Assembly (NCBI GenBank): GCA_003552325.1
Contig: PUKM01000194.1
Location: forward strand, 1-28,301
Direction of reading: 5' to 3'
Length of the DNA stretch: 28,301 nt
Source: Natrialbaceae archaeon
GTDB taxonomy: Archaea > Halobacteriota > Halobacteria > Halobacteriales > Natrialbaceae
The number at the start of each line of letters is the position of its first letter. Within the stretch, counting starts at the first letter, position 1. The notes under the pieces were generated by a model. It was not told the DNA's origin. It worked only from the letters and a program-made list of their open reading frames with translations, and did not search any database. A program made the translations under genes and the position numbers. Shown here in pieces: positions 8,249 through 18,518 of this stretch.

Positions 8249-8329
8249 TGAGTCGCTCGAGCCAGCACGGGATCACGTGGTAGCCTGCTGATCCTGCAGA
8301 GCTCACTCGAGCGAAAATTCGCAACGACC

Positions 8330-8545
8330 CTACCAGTACGGTGTCTCGAGCCAGGCGTCTGATTCGGCACCGAGTGCGAACAGCGCGAGGACGAACAGAA
8401 ACACGATGGCGAACCCTGCGAGGGAGGGCAACAGGTAGGCCGTCGTCGATTCGACCACAAAGCTGTCGATGAGTGCCCATATCCCTGCAAGTACCAACCC
8501 GAGAACGATCGCCGCTGTACCCAATCCGCCAATGAGACGACCCAT
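8330..8545 (-). CDS. Small two-TM membrane protein, unknown function
   Basis: 71 residues starting MGRLIGGLG. Two hydrophobic segments (about 5-27 and 36-62) are joined by a short acidic turn, and the protein ends with an acidic-aromatic tail (E-S-D-A-W-L-E-T-P-Y-W). The frame is open upstream to 8689, but that overlaps the start of the divergent gene, and an AT-rich box (RC cttatttc, 8568-8575) lies 26 bp before ATG 8545, which fixes the start. I do not recognise the family; a holin-like or regulatory membrane peptide cannot be told apart from a generic conserved haloarchaeal protein. Confidence 0.6.
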   Translation of the reverse strand: MGRLIGGLGTAAIVLGLVLAGIWALIDSFVVESTTAYLLPSLAGFAIVFLFVLALFALGAESDAWLETPYW

Positions 8546-8661
8546 GGTAGCTCGAACGGAGGGTACTGAAATAAGCCTACGGGACTCACCGAGCATCGCA
8601 AACGCGTCGCGTGTGCTCAATCCCGACGAATTGAAGGGTAATCCCGACAGAGAGAGGCCTA

Positions 8662-9390
8662 ATGCTCGTCGTCGTCCCACTCGATCCACCGACAGCGGAC
8701 CTGGCCGAACACGCCCTCGAACGCGTCGGAGACGACCTCCCCAAACGCGCTCTGGCCGACCTCTATCGGGCGACCGCGATAGACGTCATCCGTGCCGTCG
8801 CCTCGAGTGGTGGTGACCTGTTGATTAACTACCGCGACGCAGAGACGTTGCCGGAGACGGCCACAGATATCGACGATCCGAAAGGGGCCGTCCGCTCGCT
8901 CACCGAGGAGGCGATCGGTGACGTGACCGGCGTTCGATTCGAGCGCCAGGTTGGGTCCACACGAAGCGCCCGAATCGGGAACACCGTGACGCACCTTCTC
9001 GAGCGCGAAGGCGTCCAGAGTGTGGCGGTCCTCGAGCCCACAGCGCCATTGGTTGGACGGACCGAAATCGACGGGATTGCGATGGCCCTCCGTCGGAAGG
9101 ACGTCGTGCTCGGCCCAGCGGGGACCGGGGAGCTGTACGTGTCGGCGTTTGCGGAACCGATCGACTTCACGGACGTCTACGAACACCAGCCGATCGAACG
9201 GGTGGCGAGGGCAGCAGCCGATGGGGCTACTGACTTGCGTGTTGGATTCGCCCCTCGAGTGCCGCTAGTATCGACGCCCGCTGGCCTTCGAGGGACTGTC
9301 CTCGAGATGGCGGCCCGACAGACGACAGACCACCCAGTTCCAAGGGCGACTGCCGAGGCAGTGGCGACGTTCGATAAGCTCGGTGTCTGA
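8662..9390 (+). CDS. DUF2064-like / GT-A-fold nucleotidyltransferase-related protein
   Basis: 242 residues. The start MLVVVPLD, the central V-L-E-P-T-A-P-L-x-G segment and the later L-G-P-A-G-T-G-E-L-Y-V block resemble the nucleotide-diphospho-sugar transferase fold of DUF2064 and CofC-type proteins. The usual acidic metal-binding motif is weak here: the P-A-D-G-G-Y seen in DUF2064 reads P-A-G-T-G-E. Catalytic activity is therefore uncertain. No partner genes for cofactor F420 or glycosylation are adjacent; the neighbours are a divergent small membrane gene and a tRNA. It could equally be labelled a conserved haloarchaeal hypothetical protein. Confidence 0.5.
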   Translation: MLVVVPLDPPTADLAEHALERVGDDLPKRALADLYRATAIDVIRAVASSGGDLLINYRDAETLPETATDIDDPKGAVRSLTEEAIGDVTGVRFERQVGSTRSARIGNTVTHLLEREGVQSVAVLEPTAPLVGRTEIDGIAMALRRKDVVLGPAGTGELYVSAFAEPIDFTDVYEHQPIERVARAAADGATDLRVGFAPRVPLVSTPAGLRGTVLEMAARQTTDHPVPRATAEAVATFDKLGV

Positions 9391-9414
9391 GCCGGGGAGC
9401 GGAGACCGACAATG

Positions 9415-9423
9415 CTTTTTAAT
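9415..9423 (+). promoter_or_regulatory. TATA-like promoter of tRNA-Ser
   Basis: ctttttaat is centred about 27 bp upstream of the mature 5' end at 9446, the spacing expected when transcription starts at or near the tRNA. Confidence 0.55.
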
Positions 9424-9445
9424 CTGGTCGAAAAGGACCATGTGA

Positions 9446-9527
9446 GGTGAGGTGGCAGAGCGGCCTAATGCGCCTGCCTTGAAAGCAGGTGGCGCAAGCC
9501 TCATGGGTTCGAATCCCATCCTCACCG
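9446..9527 (+). tRNA. tRNA-Ser (anticodon TGA)
   Basis: A complete cloverleaf of 82 nt. The acceptor stem GGTGAGG/CCTCACC is followed by a D stem GCA/TGC. The anticodon stem CCTGC/GCAGG holds loop CTTGAAA with anticodon TGA at loop positions 3-5, reading UCA. A long class II variable arm (GGC-GCAA-GCC) marks it as serine, and the T stem ATGGG/CCCAT carries loop TTCGAAT. The discriminator is G. CCA is not encoded, and a short T-run (9528-9531) follows. No intron is seen. Confidence 0.96.
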
Positions 9528-9704
9528 TTTTCTGATGACCAGCCGTTGAAAGGACACGTGAGCAGCAGACCTCAACACCTTCGACACTGACTTTCGAGGC
9601 AGGCGTCGCCTTGGCGGACACCTGTCGGCCAGACGTCTTCGGCTCGTCTGACAGCCGGCTGACTGATCTATTTGGTACTCGAGCACATACACCAGTATCC
9701 GCTC

Positions 9705-10109
9705 ATGCCGTCCAAACAGAGACTCACCAACAGACCACAGGTACCGCCAGAATCAGCGCTTGCGGAGGCGAAGGGGACGTCCGCGGATGACCACTCATCG
9801 AGCACTCACGGTGCACCGACCACACTGGCTATCGAGTGGGTTGACTCCTCCCAGGACCAGACACAGAGGGAGCGGCGTGACCGAATACGCACGCTCGAGC
9901 GCGAGTGCGACCGGCTCGAGGAACAATTGCAGGTCCAGAAGACACAGGTGGCCTACGAACGGGCGAGGTGTCAGACGCTCATTGACGAGTACGAGCACGT
10001 CCTCGACGCACGAGCAACGGTGGAGTCACAGCCGTCCGAACAGCACAGTAGCGACCGGGTTCGAGGCCTTTACCAGCGCCTTCTCCGCTGGTTGCTTAGT
10101 CACAACTAA
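9705..10109 (+). CDS. Coiled-coil protein of unknown function
   Basis: 134 residues from ATG 9705. Residues 1-50 are polar and look disordered (many Ser, Thr, Pro, Asp). Residues about 52-105 form a strongly charged heptad-like coiled coil (R-R-D-R-I-R-T-L-E-R-E-C-D-R-L-E-E-Q). The C-terminus (117-133) is a basic amphipathic helix, R-G-L-Y-Q-R-L-L-R-W-L-L, that could contact membrane or a partner. An in-frame TTG at 9672 is less likely than the ATG. No domain is recognised and no functional claim is made. It lies between tRNA-Ser and the crotonase on the same strand. Confidence 0.5.
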   Translation: MPSKQRLTNRPQVPPESALAEAKGTSADDHSSSTHGAPTTLAIEWVDSSQDQTQRERRDRIRTLERECDRLEEQLQVQKTQVAYERARCQTLIDEYEHVLDARATVESQPSEQHSSDRVRGLYQRLLRWLLSHN

Positions 10110-10110
10110 T

Positions 10111-10123
10111 CGGCCGGTTTTTT
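10111..10123 (+). terminator. Palindrome plus T-run between the coiled-coil gene and the crotonase
   Basis: CGGCCG is followed by six Ts within 14 bp of the upstream stop. The same T-run lies about 28 bp before the crotonase ATG, so it may serve as terminator, promoter box, or both. Confidence 0.4.
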
Positions 10124-10148
10124 CTCGTCTGGTACCCTCGAGCGACCT

Positions 10149-10946
10149 ATGAGTGAGGACACACCACGTATTCAGGTCTCGGCAAGTGACTCGAGTGCCG
10201 TGAAGGTCGTGCGGATGGAACGACCGGCACGTCACAACGCGATGGACGAAGCGATGGCCACCACGCTAGCGACGACCGTTGACCGGCTCGCACAGGATGA
10301 CGATGTGCGTTGTCTCGTCCTCACGGGTGTTGGTGGCGTGTTCAACACTGGTGCCGATCTCTCGACGTTCGATGGTGACGAGCGGGACGAGGCCAAACTC
10401 GACGCGATCGCAACACCGCTTCACGAGGCCGTCGAAACCCTCCTCACGGCACCCAAACCCGTCGTAACCGGTGTCAATGGTGTCGTTGCAGGTGGTGGCC
10501 TAGGGCTGGCACTCGCGGGCGATATCGTGCTCGCGTCGGAATCGGCGCGATTCGAGTACGCCTATCCCAAGATCGGCCTGTCCGGCGATGGTGGGGCGAC
10601 CTGGTTGCTCCCACGGCTCGTCGGTCGTCGGACGGCCCAAGAAATCGTCTTCCTCGACCGTGGTCTGGACGCCGAGGAAGCCGTCGAGGCGGGCCTCGCC
10701 ACGGAAGTTGTGCCCGATGACGCGTTCGATGATCGACTCGAGGCGGTCGCCGAGACGCTCGGCTCCGGTCCGACGAAGGCGTACGCGGAAGCGAAGGAGT
10801 TGTTGGCTCGTTCGTCGACGAACGATCTCGAGACGCATCTCGATCTGGAACAGGCGCGAATCAAAAGCCTCGCCTCGACGGGGGACTACGAAGCCGGGCT
10901 CCGTGGATTTCTCGAGAAGGAGACGCCGACGTTCGAGGGACGGTGA
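10149..10946 (+). CDS. Enoyl-CoA hydratase/isomerase (crotonase) family protein
   Basis: 265 residues with the crotonase fold. The CoA-binding and oxyanion-hole elements are R-H-N-A-M-D (28-33), G-G-V-F-N-T-G-A-D-L (62-71) and V-A-G-G-G-L-G-L-A (113-121). Of the two glutamates of true enoyl-CoA hydratases, the first is Lys here (Y-P-K-I-G-L, K141) and the second is kept (A-Q-E-I-V-F, E165). An Asp (D147 in S-G-D-G-G-A-T-W) sits where PaaG-type isomerases have their catalytic Asp. An isomerase or ring-opening type reaction is therefore more likely than simple hydration, but substrate and pathway are not visible. The gene is convergent with the gene beyond the IS element. Confidence 0.8.
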   Translation: MSEDTPRIQVSASDSSAVKVVRMERPARHNAMDEAMATTLATTVDRLAQDDDVRCLVLTGVGGVFNTGADLSTFDGDERDEAKLDAIATPLHEAVETLLTAPKPVVTGVNGVVAGGGLGLALAGDIVLASESARFEYAYPKIGLSGDGGATWLLPRLVGRRTAQEIVFLDRGLDAEEAVEAGLATEVVPDDAFDDRLEAVAETLGSGPTKAYAEAKELLARSSTNDLETHLDLEQARIKSLASTGDYEAGLRGFLEKETPTFEGR

Positions 10947-10987
10947 GGCGAGTCGGGAGACGCTGGTTCTCTCGCCACCACCTTACG

Positions 10988-11069
<82 letters not shown>

Positions 11070-11078
11070 AGGACGGGG

Positions 11079-11109
<31 letters not shown>

Positions 11110-11171
11110 TGATGGCATAGACGGGGTTCCAACGCAATCTTTAGGTTATCTGGCTGTGACAGTGTGCATAG

Positions 11172-13422
<2,251 letters not shown>

Positions 13423-13549
13423 TACTGTCCGTCACGATGGGTGGCCTGAAAAAGTGATCCTCGAGTCACGGGGGAGATCTCACCAGGGGCTCTGAGTGTC
13501 ACCGCATCGCCACCAAAGACTCAAATGGGTCTTCATCGCAGTTACACAC

Positions 13550-15625
13550 ATGGGATCCAACGAAGGCGTCAACACGATTTGTCCGTATTGCGGCGTCGGT
13601 TGTGGACTCACATTGATCGCGGGCGAGGAGCCAGGCGACGTTCGGTTACAGCCCTGGTTCGAGGCGCCGGTGAACGAGGGCTCACTCTGCATCAAGGGTG
13701 GGGCCTCCCCACAGGTCGTCGATCACGAAGAACGCCTGAAAGAACCGCTCATCAGGGAGGGCGACTCGTTCCGAGAAGCAACGTGGGAGGAGGCACTCGA
13801 GCGAATCGTCACTGAATTCGAACGGATCGAGCAGGAGTACGAACCCGACGCCATGGGCTTTTTCAGCTCCTCGAAGGTGATGAACGAGGAGAACTACCTC
13901 TTACAAAAGCTCGCTCGGCGGTACGGGACCAACAACGTGGACAACTGCACGCGGATGTGCCACGCCTCGACGGTGTACACCCTGCGTCAGAGCCTGGGTG
14001 CCGGTGCGATGACCAACAGCATGGCCGACCTCGAGGAACACGGTGACGTCTACTGGGTCCAGGGGGCGAACCCGGCCGAACAGCACGTGATCGCCCACAG
14101 CAACTACTTCCGACAGGCCACCCTCGAGGGCGCAACGCTCATCCAGATCGACCCACACGCAAACAAGACCACCCGTGACGCGGATATCCACCTGCAACTG
14201 AAACCAGGAACGGACATCCCGCTGTTGAATATCGCCATCAAAACGATTCTCGAGGAGGAGTTGTACGATCAGGCGTTCATCGACGAACGGACGAGGGGGT
14301 TCGATCACCTCGAGGCGACGCTGGCGGATTTCGACATGGAGGCCGCAGCGGATATCTGTGGCCTGCCGCTCGAGGACATCCAGGAGGCGGCCCGGATCTA
14401 CGCCGAAGCCGACAATGCAGCCATCTTCACGGGTATGGGCATGAGCCAACATCACTGTGGCGTGGACAACGTCCAGAACGAGGTCAATCTCGCGCTCATC
14501 ACGGGTAACCTCGGTCGTCCCGGGACCGGTGTCAACCCACTTCGCGGTCAGAACAACGTCCAGGGAACCTGTGACGTCGGGGCGATGCCGAACGTCCTCC
14601 CTGGCTACCAGAACGTGGACGACGCCGAGGCGCGTGCATCCGTCGAAGACGTCTGGGGATTCGAGGTCCCACCCGAACCAGGCCTGACGAACGTCGAAAT
14701 CTCGAACGCCATCGGCGAGCAGATCCACGGCCTCTTCGTGATGGGTGAAAACCCCGTCATGAGCGAACCCGACGCGCTCGAGGTCGAAGCACGCATGGCT
14801 GATCTCGAGTTCCTGGCCGTCCAGGACATCTTCATGACCGAGACAGCCGAGTTCGCAGACGTCATCCTCCCGGCGACCTCGTGGGCCGAACGCGGGGGCA
14901 CCGTCACGAACACCGACCGCCGGGTTCAACTCATGCGACCAGTCACCGACGTGCCGGGGAACACTCGCCACGACCTCGACATTCTCTGTGAGCTCGGGAC
15001 ACGCCTCTTCGGTGATGGCTTCGACTTCGATGGACCCGAGGCGGTCTTCGAGGAACTCCGCGAGGTCTGTCCGATCTATCACGGCATGACCTACGACCGA
15101 ATCGGGTTCGAAGGGGTCCAGTGGCCGTGTTACGAGGAAGGCGATCAGGGCGATCAGTACCTCTACGCCGAGCAGTTCGACACCGACGACGGGCTGGGCG
15201 TTATCCGCGGGGTCCGACATCAAGAACCGGCCGAAGTCGAGGACGACGAGTTCCCGCTCGTCCTGACGACGGCCCGCCTCGAGGAACACTACAACACTGG
15301 CACGATGAGTACGCGGTCGCCGACGCTCAGCCGGAAGACGCCCGAAAACTTCGTCGACGTGCATCCAGCCGATGCTGCGGCGCGAGGCATCGAAGACGGA
15401 GAGTACGTCGTCTTGCGCTCGAGACGGGGTGAAATCGTGCTCGAGGCAAACGTCACCGAAGATATCAAAGAGGGAGTCGTGTGGACGACGCCCCACTTCG
15501 CCGACGCTCGGGCGAATACGTTGACGAACGACGTGCTCGATCCGCTGGCGAAGATTCCGGAGTACAAGGCCGCTGCCGCGGAGGTCGAACCGGTTTCGGA
15601 GTCACCTGCATCGGCAGACGACTGA
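13550..15625 (+). CDS. Formate dehydrogenase catalytic (alpha) subunit, Cys type
   Basis: 691 residues, molybdopterin-bisMGD oxidoreductase. The N-terminal [4Fe-4S] site uses C11, C14, C18 and C47. C137-H138 in N-C-T-R-M-C-H aligns with Sec140-His141 of E. coli FdhH, so Mo (or W) is ligated by Cys. R-G-Q-N-N-V-Q-G-T-C-D-V-G-A-M-P contains the conserved FDH arginine. Domains III and IV follow, ending with the G-E-Y-V-V-L-R-S-R-R-G-E cofactor-cap fold. The family oxidises formate to CO2. No beta subunit, FdhD or electron carrier gene is adjacent, so the electron acceptor is unknown. I set the start at ATG 13550; an upstream start at 13496 adds an unlikely tail. No Tat signal is seen, so a cytoplasmic location is inferred. 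Confidence 0.85.
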   Translation: MGSNEGVNTICPYCGVGCGLTLIAGEEPGDVRLQPWFEAPVNEGSLCIKGGASPQVVDHEERLKEPLIREGDSFREATWEEALERIVTEFERIEQEYEPDAMGFFSSSKVMNEENYLLQKLARRYGTNNVDNCTRMCHASTVYTLRQSLGAGAMTNSMADLEEHGDVYWVQGANPAEQHVIAHSNYFRQATLEGATLIQIDPHANKTTRDADIHLQLKPGTDIPLLNIAIKTILEEELYDQAFIDERTRGFDHLEATLADFDMEAAADICGLPLEDIQEAARIYAEADNAAIFTGMGMSQHHCGVDNVQNEVNLALITGNLGRPGTGVNPLRGQNNVQGTCDVGAMPNVLPGYQNVDDAEARASVEDVWGFEVPPEPGLTNVEISNAIGEQIHGLFVMGENPVMSEPDALEVEARMADLEFLAVQDIFMTETAEFADVILPATSWAERGGTVTNTDRRVQLMRPVTDVPGNTRHDLDILCELGTRLFGDGFDFDGPEAVFEELREVCPIYHGMTYDRIGFEGVQWPCYEEGDQGDQYLYAEQFDTDDGLGVIRGVRHQEPAEVEDDEFPLVLTTARLEEHYNTGTMSTRSPTLSRKTPENFVDVHPADAAARGIEDGEYVVLRSRRGEIVLEANVTEDIKEGVVWTTPHFADARANTLTNDVLDPLAKIPEYKAAAAEVEPVSESPASADD

Positions 15626-15639
15626 CGTCCCTCTTCGTA

Positions 15640-15644
15640 TTTTT
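15640..15644. terminator. T-run after the fdh gene
   Basis: Five Ts lie 15 bp after the stop, in the short gap before the convergent methyltransferase gene. Only the T-run is visible, no strong hairpin. Confidence 0.35.
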
Positions 15645-15659
15645 CGGCGGCAACCACCG

Positions 15660-16178
15660 TTAGGAAGAGTCAGTCCTTGGTGCATGGGTCCCATCGAGTC
15701 GAATCCCCCACCGAGGAACTGCCGCTCGGTACGCCTCGTACGCCTCACCGTGTTTCTCCGCGAGATGTGGTTCCTCCCACCCGATCACCCGGTTATGGAA
15801 GCCGATCCAGCAACCCACAGCCCACCAACAAACTGCGACGGAGCGGTACCAGAGTGCCTGGCCGAAGACGACCAGGAGAACCCCGACGTACATCGGATTT
15901 CGGCAGTAGCCATAGAGGCCTGCCGTGACGAGTTCCTCCGGTTCATCCGTGGGTGATGGAGTCCCATCCTTTTCGGCAAACCGTACGGTCGTATGGAGGT
16001 ATATCAGTACCCCAAAAACCATCGAAATGCCCCCTGCGAGACGAGACACGGGCCTCGAGAGCGGGAGCGCCGGGTGCGGTCGGTATTTCACGAGTAGTCG
16101 TGGAATCCCCACCGCAAGCGTGAACGGGACTAGCAGCGTGAACACCGCCGATTTCAACAGGACTCGAGCGGAGGCCAT
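15660..16178 (-). CDS. ICMT/PEMT-like membrane methyltransferase family protein
   Basis: 172 residues with about four hydrophobic segments. The C-terminal half has the isoprenylcysteine carboxyl methyltransferase pattern: V-T-A-G-L-Y-G-Y-C-R-N-P-M-Y-V-G (about 83-98), then E-E-x-x-L-x-x-x-x-G-x-x-Y-x-x-Y and V-P-R-W. These form the SAM-binding pocket in the family, which methylates isoprenylcysteine, phospholipids or other membrane substrates; the substrate here is unknown. A TTG at 16199 would add seven residues, but ATG 16178 sits 26 bp from an AT-rich box (16202-16207). It diverges from mobA. Confidence 0.75.
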   Translation of the reverse strand: MASARVLLKSAVFTLLVPFTLAVGIPRLLVKYRPHPALPLSRPVSRLAGGISMVFGVLIYLHTTVRFAEKDGTPSPTDEPEELVTAGLYGYCRNPMYVGVLLVVFGQALWYRSVAVCWWAVGCWIGFHNRVIGWEEPHLAEKHGEAYEAYRAAVPRWGIRLDGTHAPRTDSS

Positions 16179-16237
16179 AGCGGAGAGATGTCGAGGCAAT
16201 GTAAAATCCTATCGCCAGGAGACACCCTGCCTCGAGG

Positions 16238-16246
16238 TTTTTATCG
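16238..16246 (+). promoter_or_regulatory. TATA-like element for mobA
   Basis: tttttatcg is centred 26 bp before GTG 16268. This supports the GTG start over ATG 16307. Confidence 0.55.
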
Positions 16247-16267
16247 ATCCAGATCCTACAAACGGGC

Positions 16268-16939
16268 GTGGATACGGACGAGATATCTGACTCGAGCGAT
16301 CGGATCATGGGGCGAAAAGCGAATCTCGCGGGTGTCGTGCTCGCTGGCGGCTATGCCACGCGATTTGGCGACGCGGACAAAGCCGTGGCCGACCTCGCGG
16401 GCAGACCGATGATCGCCCATGTAGTCGAAGCCCTCAGTTCGGTTACCGACGAGATCGTACTCAACTGTCGGGACGTACAGCAGGAATCACTGCAAACGGC
16501 ACTCGAGGAAACCGCTGTCACTCGTGACCTCGCCGTTCGGTTCGCGATCGACCCAGTGCCCGATCGAGGACCCGTGGCTGGGATCGCAACCGGGCTCGAG
16601 ACCGCTTCACGGCCGTACAGCGCGGTCGTAGCGTGCGATATGCCGTTTTGTTCACCTCGACTGTTCGATGTTCTCGCCACGGCAGCCGAGGGTCGTGATG
16701 GGGCTCTCGTTCGTGATACCGAGGGCTGGTATCAGCCAACCCATGCCGTCTACCGAACGGCGGCGATGGCAACTGCCTGTCAGCGACTCCTCGAGGACGG
16801 GGGTGGCAAGGTACTCTCGGCGATCGAAGCGCTAGACTGCGTGGTTCTCGAGGCACACGACCTCGAGATTCCACCACGTGCGTTCGAGAGTATCGATACA
16901 CAGGCCGAGCTAGAGGCTGCAAATCGGGCACTCGAGTAA
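16268..16939 (+). CDS. mobA: Molybdenum cofactor guanylyltransferase
   Basis: 223 residues. Transfers GMP from GTP to molybdopterin to make MGD, the cofactor form used by formate dehydrogenase-type enzymes. The nucleotide-binding signature L-A-G-G-Y-A-T-R-F-G-x-x-D-K-A spans residues 25-39, and A-C-D-M-P-F is the metal-binding motif. R-G-P-V-A-G-I-A-T-G-L is also typical. The GTG start gives a 14-residue polar tail before the family core but fits the promoter spacing. An enzyme of this kind is needed by the FdhA-like protein encoded 0.6 kb upstream. It converges with uridine kinase (17 bp gap). Confidence 0.88.
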   Translation: MDTDEISDSSDRIMGRKANLAGVVLAGGYATRFGDADKAVADLAGRPMIAHVVEALSSVTDEIVLNCRDVQQESLQTALEETAVTRDLAVRFAIDPVPDRGPVAGIATGLETASRPYSAVVACDMPFCSPRLFDVLATAAEGRDGALVRDTEGWYQPTHAVYRTAAMATACQRLLEDGGGKVLSAIEALDCVVLEAHDLEIPPRAFESIDTQAELEAANRALE

Positions 16940-16956
16940 TCGGATACAAATACCCG

Positions 16957-17628
16957 TTATTCAGTCTCGAGTGGATCGTACGTCTCAGCGCCGTCCCGCG
17001 TCCTCGAGTTCTCGTCGGCGAGTTCCGCCTCGATTTTGTCGGTGAGCAGGTCGACTGCCATCCGATTGACGCCCTCCGGGATAATGATGTCGGCGTGTTT
17101 TTTCGTCGGGGCGACGAACTGCTCGTGCATCGGTTTCACCGTCTCGAGGTACTGGCCGATTACCCCCTCGAGGTCTCTGCCGCGGTCGATCACGTCCCGT
17201 TGAATACGCCGAAGAATGCGAACGTCGGCGTCGGTCATCACGTATACGCGCAGGTCGAGCATGTCGATGATCGCCTCGTCGTACAGCGAGAGGATTCCCT
17301 CGAGAACGATGATGTCAGTGGGTTCGACGCGGACGGTTTCTGTTTTGCGATTGTGGATCTCGAAATCGTACTGGGGCATCTCGATGGGTTGGCCCATCGA
17401 AAGCAAATCGAGGTGTTCACGGAGCAAGTCCCACTCGAACGCGGACGGATGATCGTAGTTGACCTCGGCGCGCTCGTCGTACGCCAGGTGTGAGAGGTCC
17501 TCGTAGTAGTTATCGAGGGGAATTCGGGTGACTGCCTCGCCAACGGCGTCGGCGACTTCCCGGGAGACGGTCGTTTTCCCGGCCCCAGTTCCCCCCGCAA
17601 TGCCGATCACGAACGATGGGATGCTCAT
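16957..17628 (-). CDS. udk: Uridine kinase
   Basis: 223 residues. Phosphorylates uridine (and cytidine) to the monophosphate for pyrimidine salvage. Walker A is G-G-T-G-A-G-K-T (12-19). The family blocks D-N-Y-Y-E-D (38-43), N-Y-D-H-P-S-A-F-E-W-D-L (58-69) and the R-I-Q-R-D-V-x-x-R-G segment that follows are all present. The last 30 residues are an acidic, probably flexible tail of the haloarchaeal kind. ATG 17628 lies about 27 bp after an AT-rich box (RC gtttcataac, 17651-17660). Divergent from the aldo/keto reductase. Confidence 0.92.
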   Translation of the reverse strand: MSIPSFVIGIAGGTGAGKTTVSREVADAVGEAVTRIPLDNYYEDLSHLAYDERAEVNYDHPSAFEWDLLREHLDLLSMGQPIEMPQYDFEIHNRKTETVRVEPTDIIVLEGILSLYDEAIIDMLDLRVYVMTDADVRILRRIQRDVIDRGRDLEGVIGQYLETVKPMHEQFVAPTKKHADIIIPEGVNRMAVDLLTDKIEAELADENSRTRDGAETYDPLETE

Positions 17629-17741
17629 TACGTGGTCCTCGAAAGGGACGGTTATGAAACCGCTGATTGTCCACGCGAATGTTCACGACGACAGCAGAAC
17701 CCTTTCCATGGCTACTTCCCCCTCGAGTGAGGACTCCTGGT

Positions 17742-18518
17742 ATGGACCTCCCCCGGATTGGCCTGGGAACGATGGGAATCGAGGACGCCTCAGTCATCGA
17801 AACCGCCCTCGAGCTGGGCTACCGACACGTGGATACCGCACAGATTTATGCCAACGAACGGGTGATCGGCGAGGGCATCGCACAGAGCGATGTGCCCCGG
17901 TCGGCGCTCACGGTTGCGACGAAAGTCTGGGCCGATGCCCTTGCGTACGATGCGGTTATCGAATCGACACACGAGAGCCTCGAGCGACTGGGGCTCGACC
18001 GAGTCGATCTGTTGTACGTCCACCGACCAATCGAGACGTACGACCCTGAAGAAACCCTGGCCGCGTTCGAGGAACTTCACCAGCGTGGAGTCATCGACCA
18101 CGTTGGTCTCAGCAATTTTTCCCTCGAGGAACTCGAACAGGCACAGTCCATCCTCGACGTCCCCATCGGCGCCCACCAGGTCGAATTCCACCCCTTGTTC
18201 TGGGATCAGCAGTTGCTTGAGCATGCTCGAGCGAATAGCTATCCACTCGTGGCGTACTCCCCACTCTCAGGGGGACGAGCCGGTGAGATCGAAGCCATAC
18301 AGACTGTTGCCGAACAGTACGATGAAACGCCTGAACGTATTTCTCTCGCATGGGTTATTGCACACGAGGGAGTCTGTGCGATCCCGAAAGCCAGTTCTCC
18401 CGAGCATCTCGAGGCCAACAGAACGGTCGGTGATGTTGCCGACGAACTCGCGACTGATCACGATGCACGGGCCCTAATCGACGGCATCGATCGAGTCGAA
18501 GAACTGTACCCCGAGTAG
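17742..18518 (+). CDS. Aldo/keto reductase
   Basis: 258 residues from ATG 17742. The catalytic tetrad is D31, Y36 (D-T-A-Q-I-Y), K61 (V-A-T-K-V-W) and H94 (Y-V-H-R-P). The C-terminal I-P-K-A-S-S-P-E-H-L segment binds the 2'-phosphate of NADPH in this family. The N-terminus L-P-R-I-G-L-G-T-M-G is a standard AKR start, so the upstream frame to 17667 is not needed. Substrate is unknown: it may be a 2,5-diketo-gluconate reductase-like enzyme or general aldehyde detoxification. A short T-run (18535-18539) follows the gene. Confidence 0.85.
   Translation: MDLPRIGLGTMGIEDASVIETALELGYRHVDTAQIYANERVIGEGIAQSDVPRSALTVATKVWADALAYDAVIESTHESLERLGLDRVDLLYVHRPIETYDPEETLAAFEELHQRGVIDHVGLSNFSLEELEQAQSILDVPIGAHQVEFHPLFWDQQLLEHARANSYPLVAYSPLSGGRAGEIEAIQTVAEQYDETPERISLAWVIAHEGVCAIPKASSPEHLEANRTVGDVADELATDHDARALIDGIDRVEELYPE

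Noticed and set aside
9532..9600. TGATGA after tRNA-Ser as box C of a C/D guide RNA
   Set aside because: No CTGA box D' at the usual distance and no C'/D pair; probably chance.
13901..15496. 531-codon open frame on the minus strand across the fdh gene
   Set aside because: It is the antisense shadow of the formate dehydrogenase gene, with repetitive E/V/D-rich composition typical of such frames.
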